Part shown: positions 1-10,009 of the stretch, one piece after another | How positions within the stretch are numbered: position 1 is the first letter of the stretch | Layout: every line of letters begins with the position of its first letter | DNA from: Pilasporangium apinafurcum | Taxonomy: Eukaryota > Oomycota > Peronosporomycetes > Pythiales > Pythiaceae | NCBI GenBank assembly: GCA_001600495.1 | Contig: BCKE01000011.1 | Coordinates: forward strand, 579,225-636,888 | Direction: 5' to 3' | Length of the DNA stretch: 57,664 bases | Position numbers and translations under genes: made by a program | The notes under the pieces: generated by a model | The model's input: only the letters and a program-made list of their open reading frames with translations | Told to the model about the DNA's origin: nothing | Database searches by the model: none

Positions 1-821
1 AGCTTCCCCCAAACATTTTCAATGGGATTGAGGTCTGGAGACTTGGCTGGCCAGTCCATGACCGCGATTTGCTGGCTCTCGAACCACTCTTTCGTACACT
101 TGGCTCGGTGAATAGACGCGCCATCTTGTTGAAACACATAATCGGCTGGATGCACAATCTGTGCAAACGGTACCAGGCTGTTTTGCAGTGTTTGGATGTA
201 CTTACTGGTGTCTTGGGTACCCTCGAGCGTCACCAAAACAGATTGACCTTTGCTGCTGAAGGCAGCCCAGATCATGACAGAGCCTCCGCTCATCTGTCGT
301 CTTGAAAAGATCTCTGGCTGCTTCTGGAGATCTCTCCAGTAGAACTTGAAGCCATCTGGGCCGTCTAAGTTAAATTTCTTCTCATCGCTGAACATAACGT
401 CGTCCCATTTCTGTCCCATGTCGACGTGATCCACTGCCCAACTCAGCCGTTTCTCCTTATGTGCCTCCGTCAGCATCGGTGCGCCTTTTCGCTTTTGAAA
501 CTTGAANTGCCCGCTTCTTGACAATAACTGACGTGCTCGCCTGCTTGTTACAGGCAAGTCCAGGTCATAAACGAGCTTGGATGACGACTTACCGGTCTTC
601 GAAGCCTCTCGAAATAGCAGTCGAGTTGTCTTGATGCTCATTTTGGGTGGCCTCCCAGTAGATTTTTTCTTGCCATAGTCATCCGGTTGCTTTACGTACG
701 CATCTATAACATTAGGGGAGCGATTTAGCAGCCGAACAATCTCTCGATTGCTCATTTGCTCCTTCTTTGCATTCAATATCAGTTGCTGCTCTTTGGAGCT
801 AAGCGACTTGCCTCTTTCCAT
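1..821 (-). mobile_element. Tc1/mariner-family transposase (DD34E), 3' end beyond window
   Basis: The complement reads as one open frame from ATG at 821 to the left edge, about 273 codons, with no stop. The start encodes MERGKSLSSKEQ followed by a helix-turn-helix-like segment (SNREIVRLLNRSPNVI). The catalytic triad is visible: D in FSDEKKFN, D in FQQDGASIHRA and E in SPDLNPIENVWG. The last two are separated by exactly 34 residues, which is the Tc1 DD34E signature. Such enzymes cut and paste their own element at TA dinucleotides. One base (507) is ambiguous, in a codon that otherwise fits the frame. The C-terminus lies outside the window, so intactness cannot be judged, but nothing seen here is broken. 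Confidence 0.93.
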
Positions 822-1125
822 GTGCACCGTTTGCCTATGCGATCATAGGACAACAAACGATACAGCAGAGGTCATATTAGTTTATATGATTTACAGATTC
901 GCCATCAGTCGCGCACACAGGTGTACAAATCCGTATCTAACACTCGGTGCCTCTATCTTTATTGTCAGCCTCTAGACACCCATCTGATGTGCTTTTGCTA
1001 ATTCGCACGATACATTTTGTCGTTCGCGCGCAAAAAGCACCAGTAGAAAGCTTATGTTATTGGCTATAATCCATAATAATTTTATTTGAAACGGCGCAAT
1101 ACTATTCACAAAAAGTTAGAAAAAC

Positions 1126-1156
1126 GGGGTACCCTATCTTTATTGCCGGGACTGTA
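1126..1156. repeat. Putative right terminal inverted repeat of the Tc1 element
   Basis: Upstream of the transposase start the sequence ends in GGGACTGTA followed by TA. Read outward-in this is TACAGTCCCGGCAATAAAG, typical of Tc1 termini and flanked by a TA target. A diverged copy of the same core (CTATCTTTATTG) lies internally at about 946-976. That suggests a subterminal repeat, possibly a transposase-binding site. The matching left terminus is outside the window, so this rests on one end only. Confidence 0.6.
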
Positions 1157-1249
1157 TAAACTATCTTAACTTTCACTTTATTTGTTTATTACACTAATAT
1201 TAACCAATCAGAAAAAGGAGGCCCCTGTTCGTTACTTGATCCAAGCTAT

Positions 1250-1440
1250 CTAGAAAGTGAAATGAATGACTGATGTTCGAGTGTTCGATTCGAACACAGC
1301 CAACTGTACAAAACCATATACGAAAGGATTGTTTCTCTTTGATAACATGGGAATAGTAGTATTTACTATTTCTTCCATGTCTTGTAAAACATGATTTATT
1401 TACGGACAAACCGTAAACAATAAACAACCGTACCTAGCAA
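1250..1440. repeat. Dispersed non-coding repeat, copy A (second copy at right edge)
   Basis: The stretch with GAATGACTGATGTTCGAGTG followed by ATTCGAACA recurs near the right edge at 57588-57640. The left copy has an extra segment of roughly 90 bases before the shared tail (CCGTAAACAATAAAC here, CCGTAAGCAATGAAC there). It contains a small palindrome (GTTCGA...TCGAAC). No coding capacity is evident. It could be a MITE or solo terminal repeat. Confidence 0.5.
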
Positions 1441-1785
1441 AAGTATGTTTCCCGTACAAAGTAGAAAACCGTACTTTGGCAAACCCATTCGGGTTTGGAC
1501 TGTTCAGACCTGCTGGGTCTGACATGTAATGGAGACCCATTAAAACCATCGTACTTTTGATTCAACTACAATTCCAAGGTAAACCTCGACCCTCAGAGTT
1601 TCGTAGAGCTAGAACATAGGATAAAAAAATAAGTATCACTTTAGTGCCATAGATTGCTAGGCGATTGCTGGACTCCATCGGAGTCTCTAGTATTATTACC
1701 TAGGGTGACATTTTTATTGTGCTTGGTAATAACATGAAGTGGATTCAAAACCTCACTTTAGTGCTATTTGGCTGATTGACTGAAA

Positions 1786-3192
1786 ATGGCTACGAAGCAA
1801 AAGATGAATTCACCAACTAATGAGAAGGAATCACTGGCACCTGTAGCGCTGGTGACGACTGTATGGCTCCCAAATGCAGAAGAAAGCGGGTGTCCTTCGG
1901 TAGATGTACTCAATTCATTCCTGCTCTATCATCTAACGATTGGGATCACCAAGATCTTTGTCTTCTTCGACGGTACTGTATCCGACCAGCCACTAGTAGA
2001 TGCACTTCATCCACGCGTTCAAGACTGTGCTGCCCAAGGACGGATTGACTTCCAATACATGAATGACCAATCCGAAAACATGTACGCATGCTGTAGTACT
2101 TTTAGCAGATTGAAAGATGTTTTGCACAGTGATGTCGTTGCGAGACAGATGCTCAACGCTGAACTTGCCATGCACAAATGCGCACAGGACGAGCGGATCC
2201 GCTGGCTACTACATTTGGATGTGGATGAGCTTCTCTATCTGGAAGGATTTGCCTTCGGCGCCTCTCCGATTACGACCTTGATAGATTTGGTGGACGCACT
2301 TGAAGTCAATGACGGTGAAAATCAAATTGATCAGCTCACGATCGTCAATTTCGAAGCCATCCCTACCACCCTTCATGGTGGTAATTACTTCACACAGACC
2401 ACAAAATTTCGTCGACATCACGCATGGATTCCGTTCACATCATCAGCGCAGGATTGTGTGCAATTCTGGCAACGTCGATCCCCGTTTCAACAGTTTTTTT
2501 TGTTTTATGATAATGGGAAGGCGATGGTCAAGGTCGCACCAAAGACGAGTCCCGCGAGTGTTCACCATTGGCAGCGGCTCCATCAACTAACACAACGAAT
2601 GAACAGCGTAAGCAATTTCTATGACCCTCGGCGGAATGTGAAACTTTGGACACCACCCAGAGCAGAATTGCGTGCATGTATCATGCACTACCCAGTCTGT
2701 GGCTTTGAATGGCTTAAGCAAAAGTATGTGCGCTTGGGGCGCTTTGAGGATATGTGGGGTGGAAGTGGAGAAAAGCGCAGCTTGCGCATTCTGCCATGTT
2801 TCCATACCCAGGCACGTGATACCTGTTGGCCAGTCAAACATGAAGGTGATGATGATGATGATAGTGAAACGAGTGAGACGAATCGTAGCAAAGCATTACA
2901 ACGGCTATATGAGGCACAAGTTATGTTCGACTTGAACAAATATGAAGAAGAATGGCAGCGGCAGGTCAGTGTTGGTGTGTGTGAAGAAATCCTTTTCCCA
3001 TCTCAAGTACTCAGTAAATATCAACTAAATACGACGGAGAAGAGCGAGCAGAATACTATGGTGACACAACATCAGCCACCATCAACTGAAACAACATCAA
3101 TATTTGCCTCAACAGTAGCAAGAAGTAGGCAAGAGGAGTTTACAGTTGAGAAGGCGTGGATATTCTCCGCCATCGCAAAACAGTACCTCTAA
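1786..3192 (+). CDS. Putative glycosyltransferase (GT2/GT92-like) with DxD motif
   Basis: Single-exon 468-residue protein starting at ATG 1786. The N-terminus (residues 18-65) has the alternating strand/loop pattern of a nucleotide-sugar-binding GT-A fold (ALVTTVWLPNAEE, then KIFVFFDG). Around residue 145 the segment WLLHLDVDELLYLEG carries a metal-binding DxD. This pattern is shared with the GT92/DUF23 and Glyco_tranf_2_4 families, which transfer sugars in the secretory pathway. There is no obvious signal peptide or membrane anchor, so the location is uncertain. The C-terminal 100 residues are acidic and Ser/Thr-rich and probably disordered. It converges on NDUFA12 with about 110 bases between stops. 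Donor and acceptor are unknown. Confidence 0.65.
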   Translation: MATKQKMNSPTNEKESLAPVALVTTVWLPNAEESGCPSVDVLNSFLLYHLTIGITKIFVFFDGTVSDQPLVDALHPRVQDCAAQGRIDFQYMNDQSENMYACCSTFSRLKDVLHSDVVARQMLNAELAMHKCAQDERIRWLLHLDVDELLYLEGFAFGASPITTLIDLVDALEVNDGENQIDQLTIVNFEAIPTTLHGGNYFTQTTKFRRHHAWIPFTSSAQDCVQFWQRRSPFQQFFLFYDNGKAMVKVAPKTSPASVHHWQRLHQLTQRMNSVSNFYDPRRNVKLWTPPRAELRACIMHYPVCGFEWLKQKYVRLGRFEDMWGGSGEKRSLRILPCFHTQARDTCWPVKHEGDDDDDSETSETNRSKALQRLYEAQVMFDLNKYEEEWQRQVSVGVCEEILFPSQVLSKYQLNTTEKSEQNTMVTQHQPPSTETTSIFASTVARSRQEEFTVEKAWIFSAIAKQYL

Positions 3193-3305
3193 ATAAATAA
3201 TGAGGAAACTCAACTGTGCTTGTTGGTTTACTTTTCTGGTTTTATTACGTTGGCTCTCATCCCATCCGAACTGTAACTACATGGCGTCTTTCTTCATCAA
3301 ACCAA

Positions 3306-4097
3306 TCAGTTTTTATCCAAGGGGCGCAACATTTCGGAGCTCTTCTTGGCGTCGAAATCGGGATTGTTGTAGTCAATGTCGTCAAAGAAATCGGGTGAAC
3401 GCTTGCGGTTGCGGCGAATGTGGTTGCGCTGAATGTAGTACGCGTCCGGTTCATCCGGCTTGGTCGCCAGACTTCCGACACCGTAGCCACGCGAGCGGTA
3501 GAGCGACATGTTGGGGTAGTATGGCACGTTCGGTGCTACGTGGTTCGTGTAGGGCGCGTGCGACACTTCCGAGATCGACACCTTCGGCCAGTTTTCCGGC
3601 TAAGAAATATAAATTCACACATCAGAAAGCACATACAATCACTTTGTTAGGCGTGAAGTAGAGTAAGGCAGTCATAGAAAGCCATGCAAAGCACATACGT
3701 TTTGTCCCGGCTCATCTGGCTTGGCGTCAGTGAGATAGTGCATCCACAAATGCCATTTGGGTGGGATGAGCGTGCCTTCGAACTCGTCCCAGTTTTCTTT
3801 AAACTCGGTCCATCGCTGCTGGCCAGAGACGTCCGTTGGATCTTCGTAGTACTTGTTTCCGAACTCGTCTGAGCCCACGTACTTGCCAAACTTGATGTCA
3901 CCGGGGTTGTACAGCTTCCAAAGAGAGCCGTAGAGTCCGTAGCGCTTGTACGCTTCGGCATATTTCTCGTAAATGGAATAGAACGTTCGCGTTTGCTGTT
4001 GCGACAGCGCACCACCCACAGCAGATGCATTCTTCTTGACGAATGCTCCGCCTGCAATGGCGGCCGTACGGGTCGTCACCTGTCGACCAGCCAGCAT
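3306..4097 (-). CDS. NDUFA12: NADH:ubiquinone oxidoreductase subunit NDUFA12 (B17.2)
   Basis: Two exons, 4097-3699 and 3599-3306, join in phase 0 across a 99-base intron (GTATGT...TTCTTAG), giving 230 residues. The N-terminus (MLAGRQVTTRTAAIAGG) is basic and hydroxyl-rich, like a mitochondrial presequence. The family core follows: YKRYGLYGSLWKLY, VGSDEFGNKYYED, then R-W-T-E-F and PPKWHLWMHYLTDAKPDE. NDUFA12 is an accessory subunit of the complex I matrix arm, at the junction with the membrane arm. The oomycete protein is longer than the roughly 145-residue animal form because of the presequence and a C-terminal extension with paired Asp/Asn residues. Its 3' end faces the glycosyltransferase. 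Confidence 0.92.
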
Positions 4098-4622
4098 TAT
4101 TGTAAGTTGCTTCTTCTTGGTCCTGCTGCTTTGAGTTCCTTCTCCTCAGAAAACTAACGGAGCTCCTCAGCCGCTACCTTCCGGGGGTGAGACGCTGAGT
4201 GATGTTGCACGAAGGTTTCCTGAAAAATGTATCGAAACTGTCTACGGTAAAAAATAGACTCTTGACAGCTTATTTACCGTTTCAGCAAAAATACCGGAAG
4301 ACTGAATTTAGCGTCTCATGTCACCGGAAAAACCCGCAGAAAAGTAGGACGAAATGATGACTTCATCTCTTTGATGAGAACAATGTGCTCTTTGCCTTGA
4401 TCAATTCACGCTACATTACATTTAGCTTGCTCATTTAGTCCAATAACTAAACTCATCTTCTACGTCAAAACATATCTCTTTTGGCATCCTCACCAAAAGC
4501 AAGCGGGGTCGCAAGAGAGTCAATCGCTCTTGTCACTCTATCTCACCTACTGTGCACCAAAATCAGCGCATACATAATCCATCAAAGCCGACATCCTCAT
4601 CATAAAGGAAAACCGACGTTGT
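4098..4622. other. Intergenic region between NDUFA12 start and the Ser-rich membrane protein stop
   Basis: About 525 bases without a supportable gene. It should hold the NDUFA12 promoter (start at 4097) and the 3' untranslated region of the next minus-strand gene. A weak inverted pair (GGTAAAAAATAG near 4239, TTATTTACC near 4271) is visible. Nothing else is recognised. Confidence 0.4.
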
Positions 4623-6035
4623 TTAAATCTCAATTTCTTTGCCGTCTCCATCGCCTGAGACTTCTTTCAGTTCGATCAACGAGCCTGCACGAATGTCAGA
4701 GCTGTCGGTTGACGCCGTCGATATCCGTTTGGACGAGTTGAGGTCGTTCAGAGCATCCAGGTCTGGTGAGTGTGAGACACGGAAGTCGCCCAAGTCTACA
4801 CTTGGTGGTGTTGAAGACGGGCGAGCCGCAGTTGCAGGTGCAGCCATACTCGATGGACCGGAATATGGAGCTACACCTGTGGGTGGAAGCGGGGGAGGTG
4901 GACGGCGTGGAGTTTCTGGCGTAGTTGGACGGGTTGGTGTGGGTGGAACGTACAACTGAATGGGCGTGCGAACGATTGTTTCAGGGGATGAGCCGGTTGT
5001 GGGTGATTTCTCACTGGATGCAGTGGTAGCTCTCGCTCGTGCACTATCTCCTGTGGATGTTTCATCTTCTTCCTGTACGGCTGAGGGCTGCTTGGCGAGT
5101 TGTTGTTGTTTCTTCTTGGCGCGATAGCCTAAGCCATCGCCGTGCTTATACAGATCACCGCAGGTGCTATCATGTAAGCTATTGACACTTGTGGTTGTAT
5201 CGCGCCCAGGAACTGGAGGAGCTGCCAGAGAAGGTGGTGGGAGCATCGACATGCCCAATTCTGATGGATCCATTTCAGATGGACGGCGGTTGCTCACGAT
5301 CCGTGTTAATTTCGCATTGTTGTTGTTAGTTCCTGCGCCTGCGGCATTCGACATGCCAAGAGTACGTGGCGAAGATGCACCAGCGTCACTGCCCATGCGA
5401 TAGGTCATGCTCGCAGGACCCGTCTGCGGCATATTGGAGACGCGGTATATTTTGCTGCCAACTCCTGTGCTTGGGCTCGCGTCTGCCATGGAGTGAAACA
5501 TGCTAGTTTCGCCACCAAATTTGTGGTGACTGCTAGTGTTAGACAACCCGGATGATCGACGTTCATACTGCTGTTCCTTCAGTCGATGAGGCGGCTGTGG
5601 TAACTCAATCGAGAGCTGTGGTGTGCCTAATTCCTCCAGATTGTTCATACGCCGAGGTGCATTGAGGCGGCGTTTCCTGCGTGTGCGAAGGATAAAAACA
5701 ATGGCGATCACGACTGCTAGCGCGCCAAGAGCGAGTCCTAGCGACAGTCCCGTGTTGCTACCTCCTCCACTCGATGTAGCTTCAGCTGTGACGCTTTTTG
5801 AGGCACTACCCGAGAAGGATGGTGATGATGACGACGAAGTCGAAGGAGTGGAGGGCGTCGCGGTCGATGAAGAGCTGGTACTAGCAGATTCAGAGGAGGC
5901 CGTGGAGTCGGAATTGGAGGAAGAGAACGAAGAACCAGATGCACTCGACCCTGCTTTGACCGAATCGAGAAGGTTGTTAAGCAAATCCTCCGTCGACAAT
6001 CCTGATCCAGACGCAGACTTGGACGAATCTCTCAT
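4623..6035 (-). CDS. Single-pass membrane protein with Ser/Thr-rich ectodomain and long proline-rich tail
   Basis: 470-residue open frame from ATG 6035; an in-frame TGA lies 21 bases upstream. Residues about 20-95 are dominated by Ser with Thr and Ala, as in heavily O-glycosylated stalks. Residues about 97-120 (GLSLGLALGALAVVIAIVFI) form one membrane helix followed by the stop-transfer cluster RTRRKRR. The remaining 350 residues are low-complexity, with several Pro-rich stretches (RRPPPPLPP, LPPPSLAAPPVPG) that could bind SH3 or WW modules. The layout resembles fungal wall sensors (Mid2/Wsc-like), but I see no WSC domain and no N-terminal signal peptide. A signal-encoding 5' exon may be missing: a candidate acceptor TAG lies just before the ATG, behind a poly-A-rich tract. 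No firm family assignment. Confidence 0.6.
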   Translation of the reverse strand: MRDSSKSASGSGLSTEDLLNNLLDSVKAGSSASGSSFSSSNSDSTASSESASTSSSSTATPSTPSTSSSSSPSFSGSASKSVTAEATSSGGGSNTGLSLGLALGALAVVIAIVFILRTRRKRRLNAPRRMNNLEELGTPQLSIELPQPPHRLKEQQYERRSSGLSNTSSHHKFGGETSMFHSMADASPSTGVGSKIYRVSNMPQTGPASMTYRMGSDAGASSPRTLGMSNAAGAGTNNNNAKLTRIVSNRRPSEMDPSELGMSMLPPPSLAAPPVPGRDTTTSVNSLHDSTCGDLYKHGDGLGYRAKKKQQQLAKQPSAVQEEDETSTGDSARARATTASSEKSPTTGSSPETIVRTPIQLYVPPTPTRPTTPETPRRPPPPLPPTGVAPYSGPSSMAAPATAARPSSTPPSVDLGDFRVSHSPDLDALNDLNSSKRISTASTDSSDIRAGSLIELKEVSGDGDGKEIEI

Positions 6036-6907
6036 GGTGGCTATGGCGCAGACACGATATCAGCGATCGATCTTTTTTTTTTTTTTTCTTTCTTTCTTTT
6101 CCGCACAGTGGATCCGCGCGGATGAAAAAATCCACAACTAACAAATCGCGGCGGCAACGTTATAAGTAGAAAATGGGAGAATTGTCTGTAATGCACCAAG
6201 CGGGTGGGGAAGAAGAACCTACGCACTGCAGAAAGCGGATCAAATTGATTCTCTCAGTGGCATAGTCGGGATGATTCAGATCCCATCTGCAGCGCCATAT
6301 GGTTATGAGGCGTGGCACTTCCTTTTCCATTCAAACCAGTACATTCATTTAGAAAAAAATAAAACGGAAAACCGCAACCCTATCTTTCAATATTGAAATT
6401 GGAAGAGTCAGTCCTACGCTTCAAATATTTCCACCAGAGTTTGAAAAATCGATGACATAAGATAGAAACCCCAAGAGAGAGAGGAAAGCGAAACTCTACT
6501 CCACCATGGCGTCGAATCGGCAAGTCAAGACACATTGATCATCTGTTCCTCCACCCTCCTTGGGCTTCAACATCTCACACAGAAAAGTAGAGGACTAAAT
6601 GACATCTCAAAATTTCCTTTAACACCCTGGTAGGTGACGTAGAAGTGGAAATTCCACATGTGTTTGTGGTTCTTTGTCCCATCCAAAGCGAGTGTAGATG
6701 GGTCGATGGTGTAGACGTCGCAGTGCATTGGCGCTCTTCTCTCTATAATAACAACAAAAAATAGAATCGCAGTATTGCATTCGAAATATCGCTATTATTG
6801 GAATAAAAAGACGAAAAATAGATTGTTAAGAAAAAAAGTAAGGAAATGGGTACAAATCTATAGAAAACGATCATAAAAAAATGGCTTCACTCGCTTTCTG
6901 CTACATA
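6036..6907. other. Intergenic region with 15-base poly-T run
   Basis: About 870 bases between two minus-strand genes. It holds a T-run plus (TTTC)n tract at 6071-6100 on the plus strand, immediately upstream of the Ser-rich protein start. It otherwise shows no conserved coding pattern. It must include the promoter of that gene and the 3' untranslated region of the first CotH gene. Confidence 0.4.
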
Positions 6908-9051
6908 CTAATTCAGCATTGAATTGCCTGTGATGACATTGTAGTTGTCCACGCTTCCATATCGTACGGGCGGGTAGGCATTCATCCGTTCGCGTTGCAA
7001 CGTACGCTGTTTGATCTTAAACACTGCCATCACGATCATTGCTATGCCAACAATAAATACCACGAGTGGACCACATTGCGTCACCGAATCCATCCATCCA
7101 CTACGTGCACGGGTATCTGCAGCCATCTCTGCCGGTCTAATCAAATTAGTCGCCGCATGCGACATATAGTCCTCGTTCTCGGCATCAATGCGTCGACACG
7201 AGCCTTCCTCTACCAGAATTCCAGGTTTGCACGAACAGGTCGCTCCTGGTCCTTGCGGACAAAGACCATAGCCATTGCAAAAATGCGTCAAATTCTTTTC
7301 ACGAACACCTTTTTGCTGTGGGTAGACGTAGATACCCGCAGATCTCCAACAGTGATCAACTGATGGCTGTTCATACGAGGAGAGCTTGTACTCACGGTTG
7401 TGGTTCGAGTCCGCTTTCTCGGCGCACGAAGGGCCTGAATAAGGCTTACGTACAGAGGGAAATTTCACAGCAGAATAGTAGCTTTCTGGATCGCTCAGAC
7501 ACCCATCATCGTCACCGTCCGCAGCGCAATTGTATTTTGGAAGCGTACCAACACCAGAACACGTTTGTGCATCCAGTGGCTTGTACAATTCCATGATATG
7601 CTCATCCATCCATCGACTGCGCGCCAATACAGCTTGCTTTAGTGTCTCCAATTGGTCAGTATACGATCCATGACAGTCCATCAGGCTCACAGCCGCGCAC
7701 TGCAACACATCGCTTCGCCATTCGCTCGGACACTTGGACAATTGCCGTTGGATCGGCGCCGCACTGTCGTCGATGAACTTTGTTATCGATTCATCACTCC
7801 AGGCACCATCTTCACCACGCAATTCCTTCCAACGCTGAATGATGAGCGACGTAAGCTTGTAGTTGCACATCAGGCGCTTCCAATATGTGTATTGCGGATA
7901 TATCCAATCGTGAAAGTTTTTCCGAGCACCATTGCCGTAGGCGAGGTTCAGGTCCCACACTGGACCCGCATTGATCGGTTGATTGCGGTCTTTAAAGAAA
8001 AACGTGCTGCGCCGATACGCATCAACGTTGAGCGACATCTCTGTGTGCAAGATGTAGTCCGCAAACGATCCCAAATCCAGATGTGCTTCCAGTCCATCCG
8101 GGTTTGTCATGTTGTTCCACAAGAAGCGGTATAATTGCGGTAAGAAACCCGTCGACGTATTTACGAAATAATCTCGCATCTTTTGCGACAACTCTTCGCC
8201 CGGTGGGTATGCCAGGATGGGACGTTCACCCATGCCAAACTCGTTCTGATACTGATCGATGACCATATTGGGTGAATACGATCCGTAGCTCAACGGATCG
8301 TTCTGCCACGCCCAGCCGCCACTCAGATCTTCCTTGTCAGTGCATTCCGTGTCCAAAACAGCAAGATTGACGCGATTGGGACCGTAAGTTAGCTTCTCCA
8401 GCAGTAGGTAAATGCCCATGTATCGGGGTTCTGTAAGTGTTAATGTATCCTTAAAATACATAGCCACATGGCGCGTGCGTGGGGAGTATCTACCCGTGCT
8501 TCGGTACAGCCAATGCGCCAAATGGTTGCGCAAAAGTGAGCAATCCAAGTACGGACCGTTCAGGATGAACGCTTTATCTTCAGGTAATCCTAAAAACGGC
8601 GTATTTTTTGCAAACTTGATGTTCATCTGATGTTTTGGAAAGAACAAACTTGTTTGGCCGCGGTAGTTGGACTTGGCTGTGTACACCTCGGTCGGTGCGG
8701 AGCCGTAGCAGTTATGCGAGCCATCCTGATGGTCGATCACCTCCACTCGCGTATGCACACTTGCCTTGAGGCAATCTGCTGCAGGATACCGCAGCTGGTT
8801 GCATGTAGGGTCGGGAAAACTCCTGTCGACTGCTGAAACAACCACCACCGGAAACTCGTAGCAATCTGCACAACAAATACATAAATAAATCAATTAGTAA
8901 ATTGCATATCCATTGAACAGACGCATGTCAACAATGAGTGCGTACGGTTTGCAGTAGCAGTAGCATCGTTTGTGTCTGCGTGTACTATGCCAATGGATGC
9001 TAGCGCTAGCATCGCCAATATAACGCCAAGGCAGGATGAGCCAAAGCGCAT
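6908..9051 (-). CDS. CotH-kinase-like type I membrane protein, tandem copy 1
   Basis: Exon 1, 9051-8946, encodes a signal peptide (MRFGSSCLGVILAMLALASI). Exon 2 is 8865-6908; they join in phase 1 to give about 687 residues. The CotH core is clear: NYRGQTSLFFPKHQ near the start, then FILNGPYLDCSLLRNHLAHW, RYSPRTRHV, MGIYLLLEK and GPVWDLNLAYGNG. Spore-coat CotH proteins are atypical kinases, and eukaryotic relatives are surface proteins. After the core comes a Cys-rich EGF-like module (FCNGYGLCPQGPGATCSC). A single C-terminal membrane helix (GPLVVFIVGIAMIVMAVF) and a short basic tail follow. It is the first of three adjacent paralogues with the same intron position. Whether it has kinase activity is inference. 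Confidence 0.85.
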
Positions 9052-10009
9052 CTTTTCGTTATTTGAGCTTGAACTTGGATGTACGAAGATAGATTGAAAA
9101 CGGAGCTCTGGGGGGTTAGTTGCAAATGCTACACTGAGTGTGTCGATGTGAAAAGATCGATTCACAGCCCGTTGTTTGGCTGTTCTTGGCTCACGGCTGT
9201 TCTACATGCAATTGATTGAATCAGAACGCAAGTAGCTTTCTTTGATAGACGCCGTTTCCTTCACTTAAGTACGGCTCGTCGCAGACAAAAGAAAAAAAGA
9301 AGAAAGGAGGACTGGCAGGTTCACTAAATTTGCGAGAGGGTGAAGAGGTCAACGCATACTTTCGTGCAACCTAAAATGCTATTAGACTGATGATTGGTAG
9401 AAAATATGCGTTCAAGCAACCTTCAAAGCCATAATCGACCAATGATTGGTAGAAAAAAATAACTGAAGGCAAGTTTGGATCCATGGCGAAAAGGCGCGAT
9501 CCAGTGATGGCGAAAGGGTGCCTTTGCTGAAGAGGATGCTGACATGGATGACAGACAGATAATCCTGGCGCATGCGTTGACGTTGGAGCGACGAGGGCAG
9601 CGGTTCCACTTTCTCTTCCATATCGCAAAACCAACTGTGGAAGAATGGAACAGTCGTTCCTCTTCCATTCGTGTGGAAATATCCTCCTGGTCGTTTCAGT
9701 TTGAATGGAAAAAAATGTGCAACGAAAAAAGGAGATACATCTAGATCTCTCGCGCATTTCCGCTTAGTGACGATCGTCTACTATATAGTAACCGAATACT
9801 GGGATCCGGGACGCGACAGATTCCATTGTCGTTATGAGTTTCGTTTGTGCACTCGATTGAACTCCATTTTATCGCATTTCTGCTACCTCTCTCTCTCGTC
9901 TTCTAGAACCTCAATGTCACATGCAATTCAACTGCTACATTTCATCTTTATTTCCTGTGTGGATTTGCTTCCGTTAGACTATGCAACCATCATAAAACCC
10001 TTTTCGCAT
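9052..10009. other. Spacer between CotH copies 1 and 2
   Basis: About 950 bases with only short, non-conserved frames. The 15-mer ATGATTGGTAGAAAA occurs twice (about 9391 and 9440) in a roughly 50-base tandem arrangement. The region should contain the promoter of copy 1 and the 3' end of copy 2. No gene is supported. Confidence 0.4.

Noticed and set aside
5623-6141. Plus-strand 172-codon acidic frame
   Set aside because: Antisense to the Ser-rich ectodomain of the membrane protein; composition is a mirror of the Ser codons.
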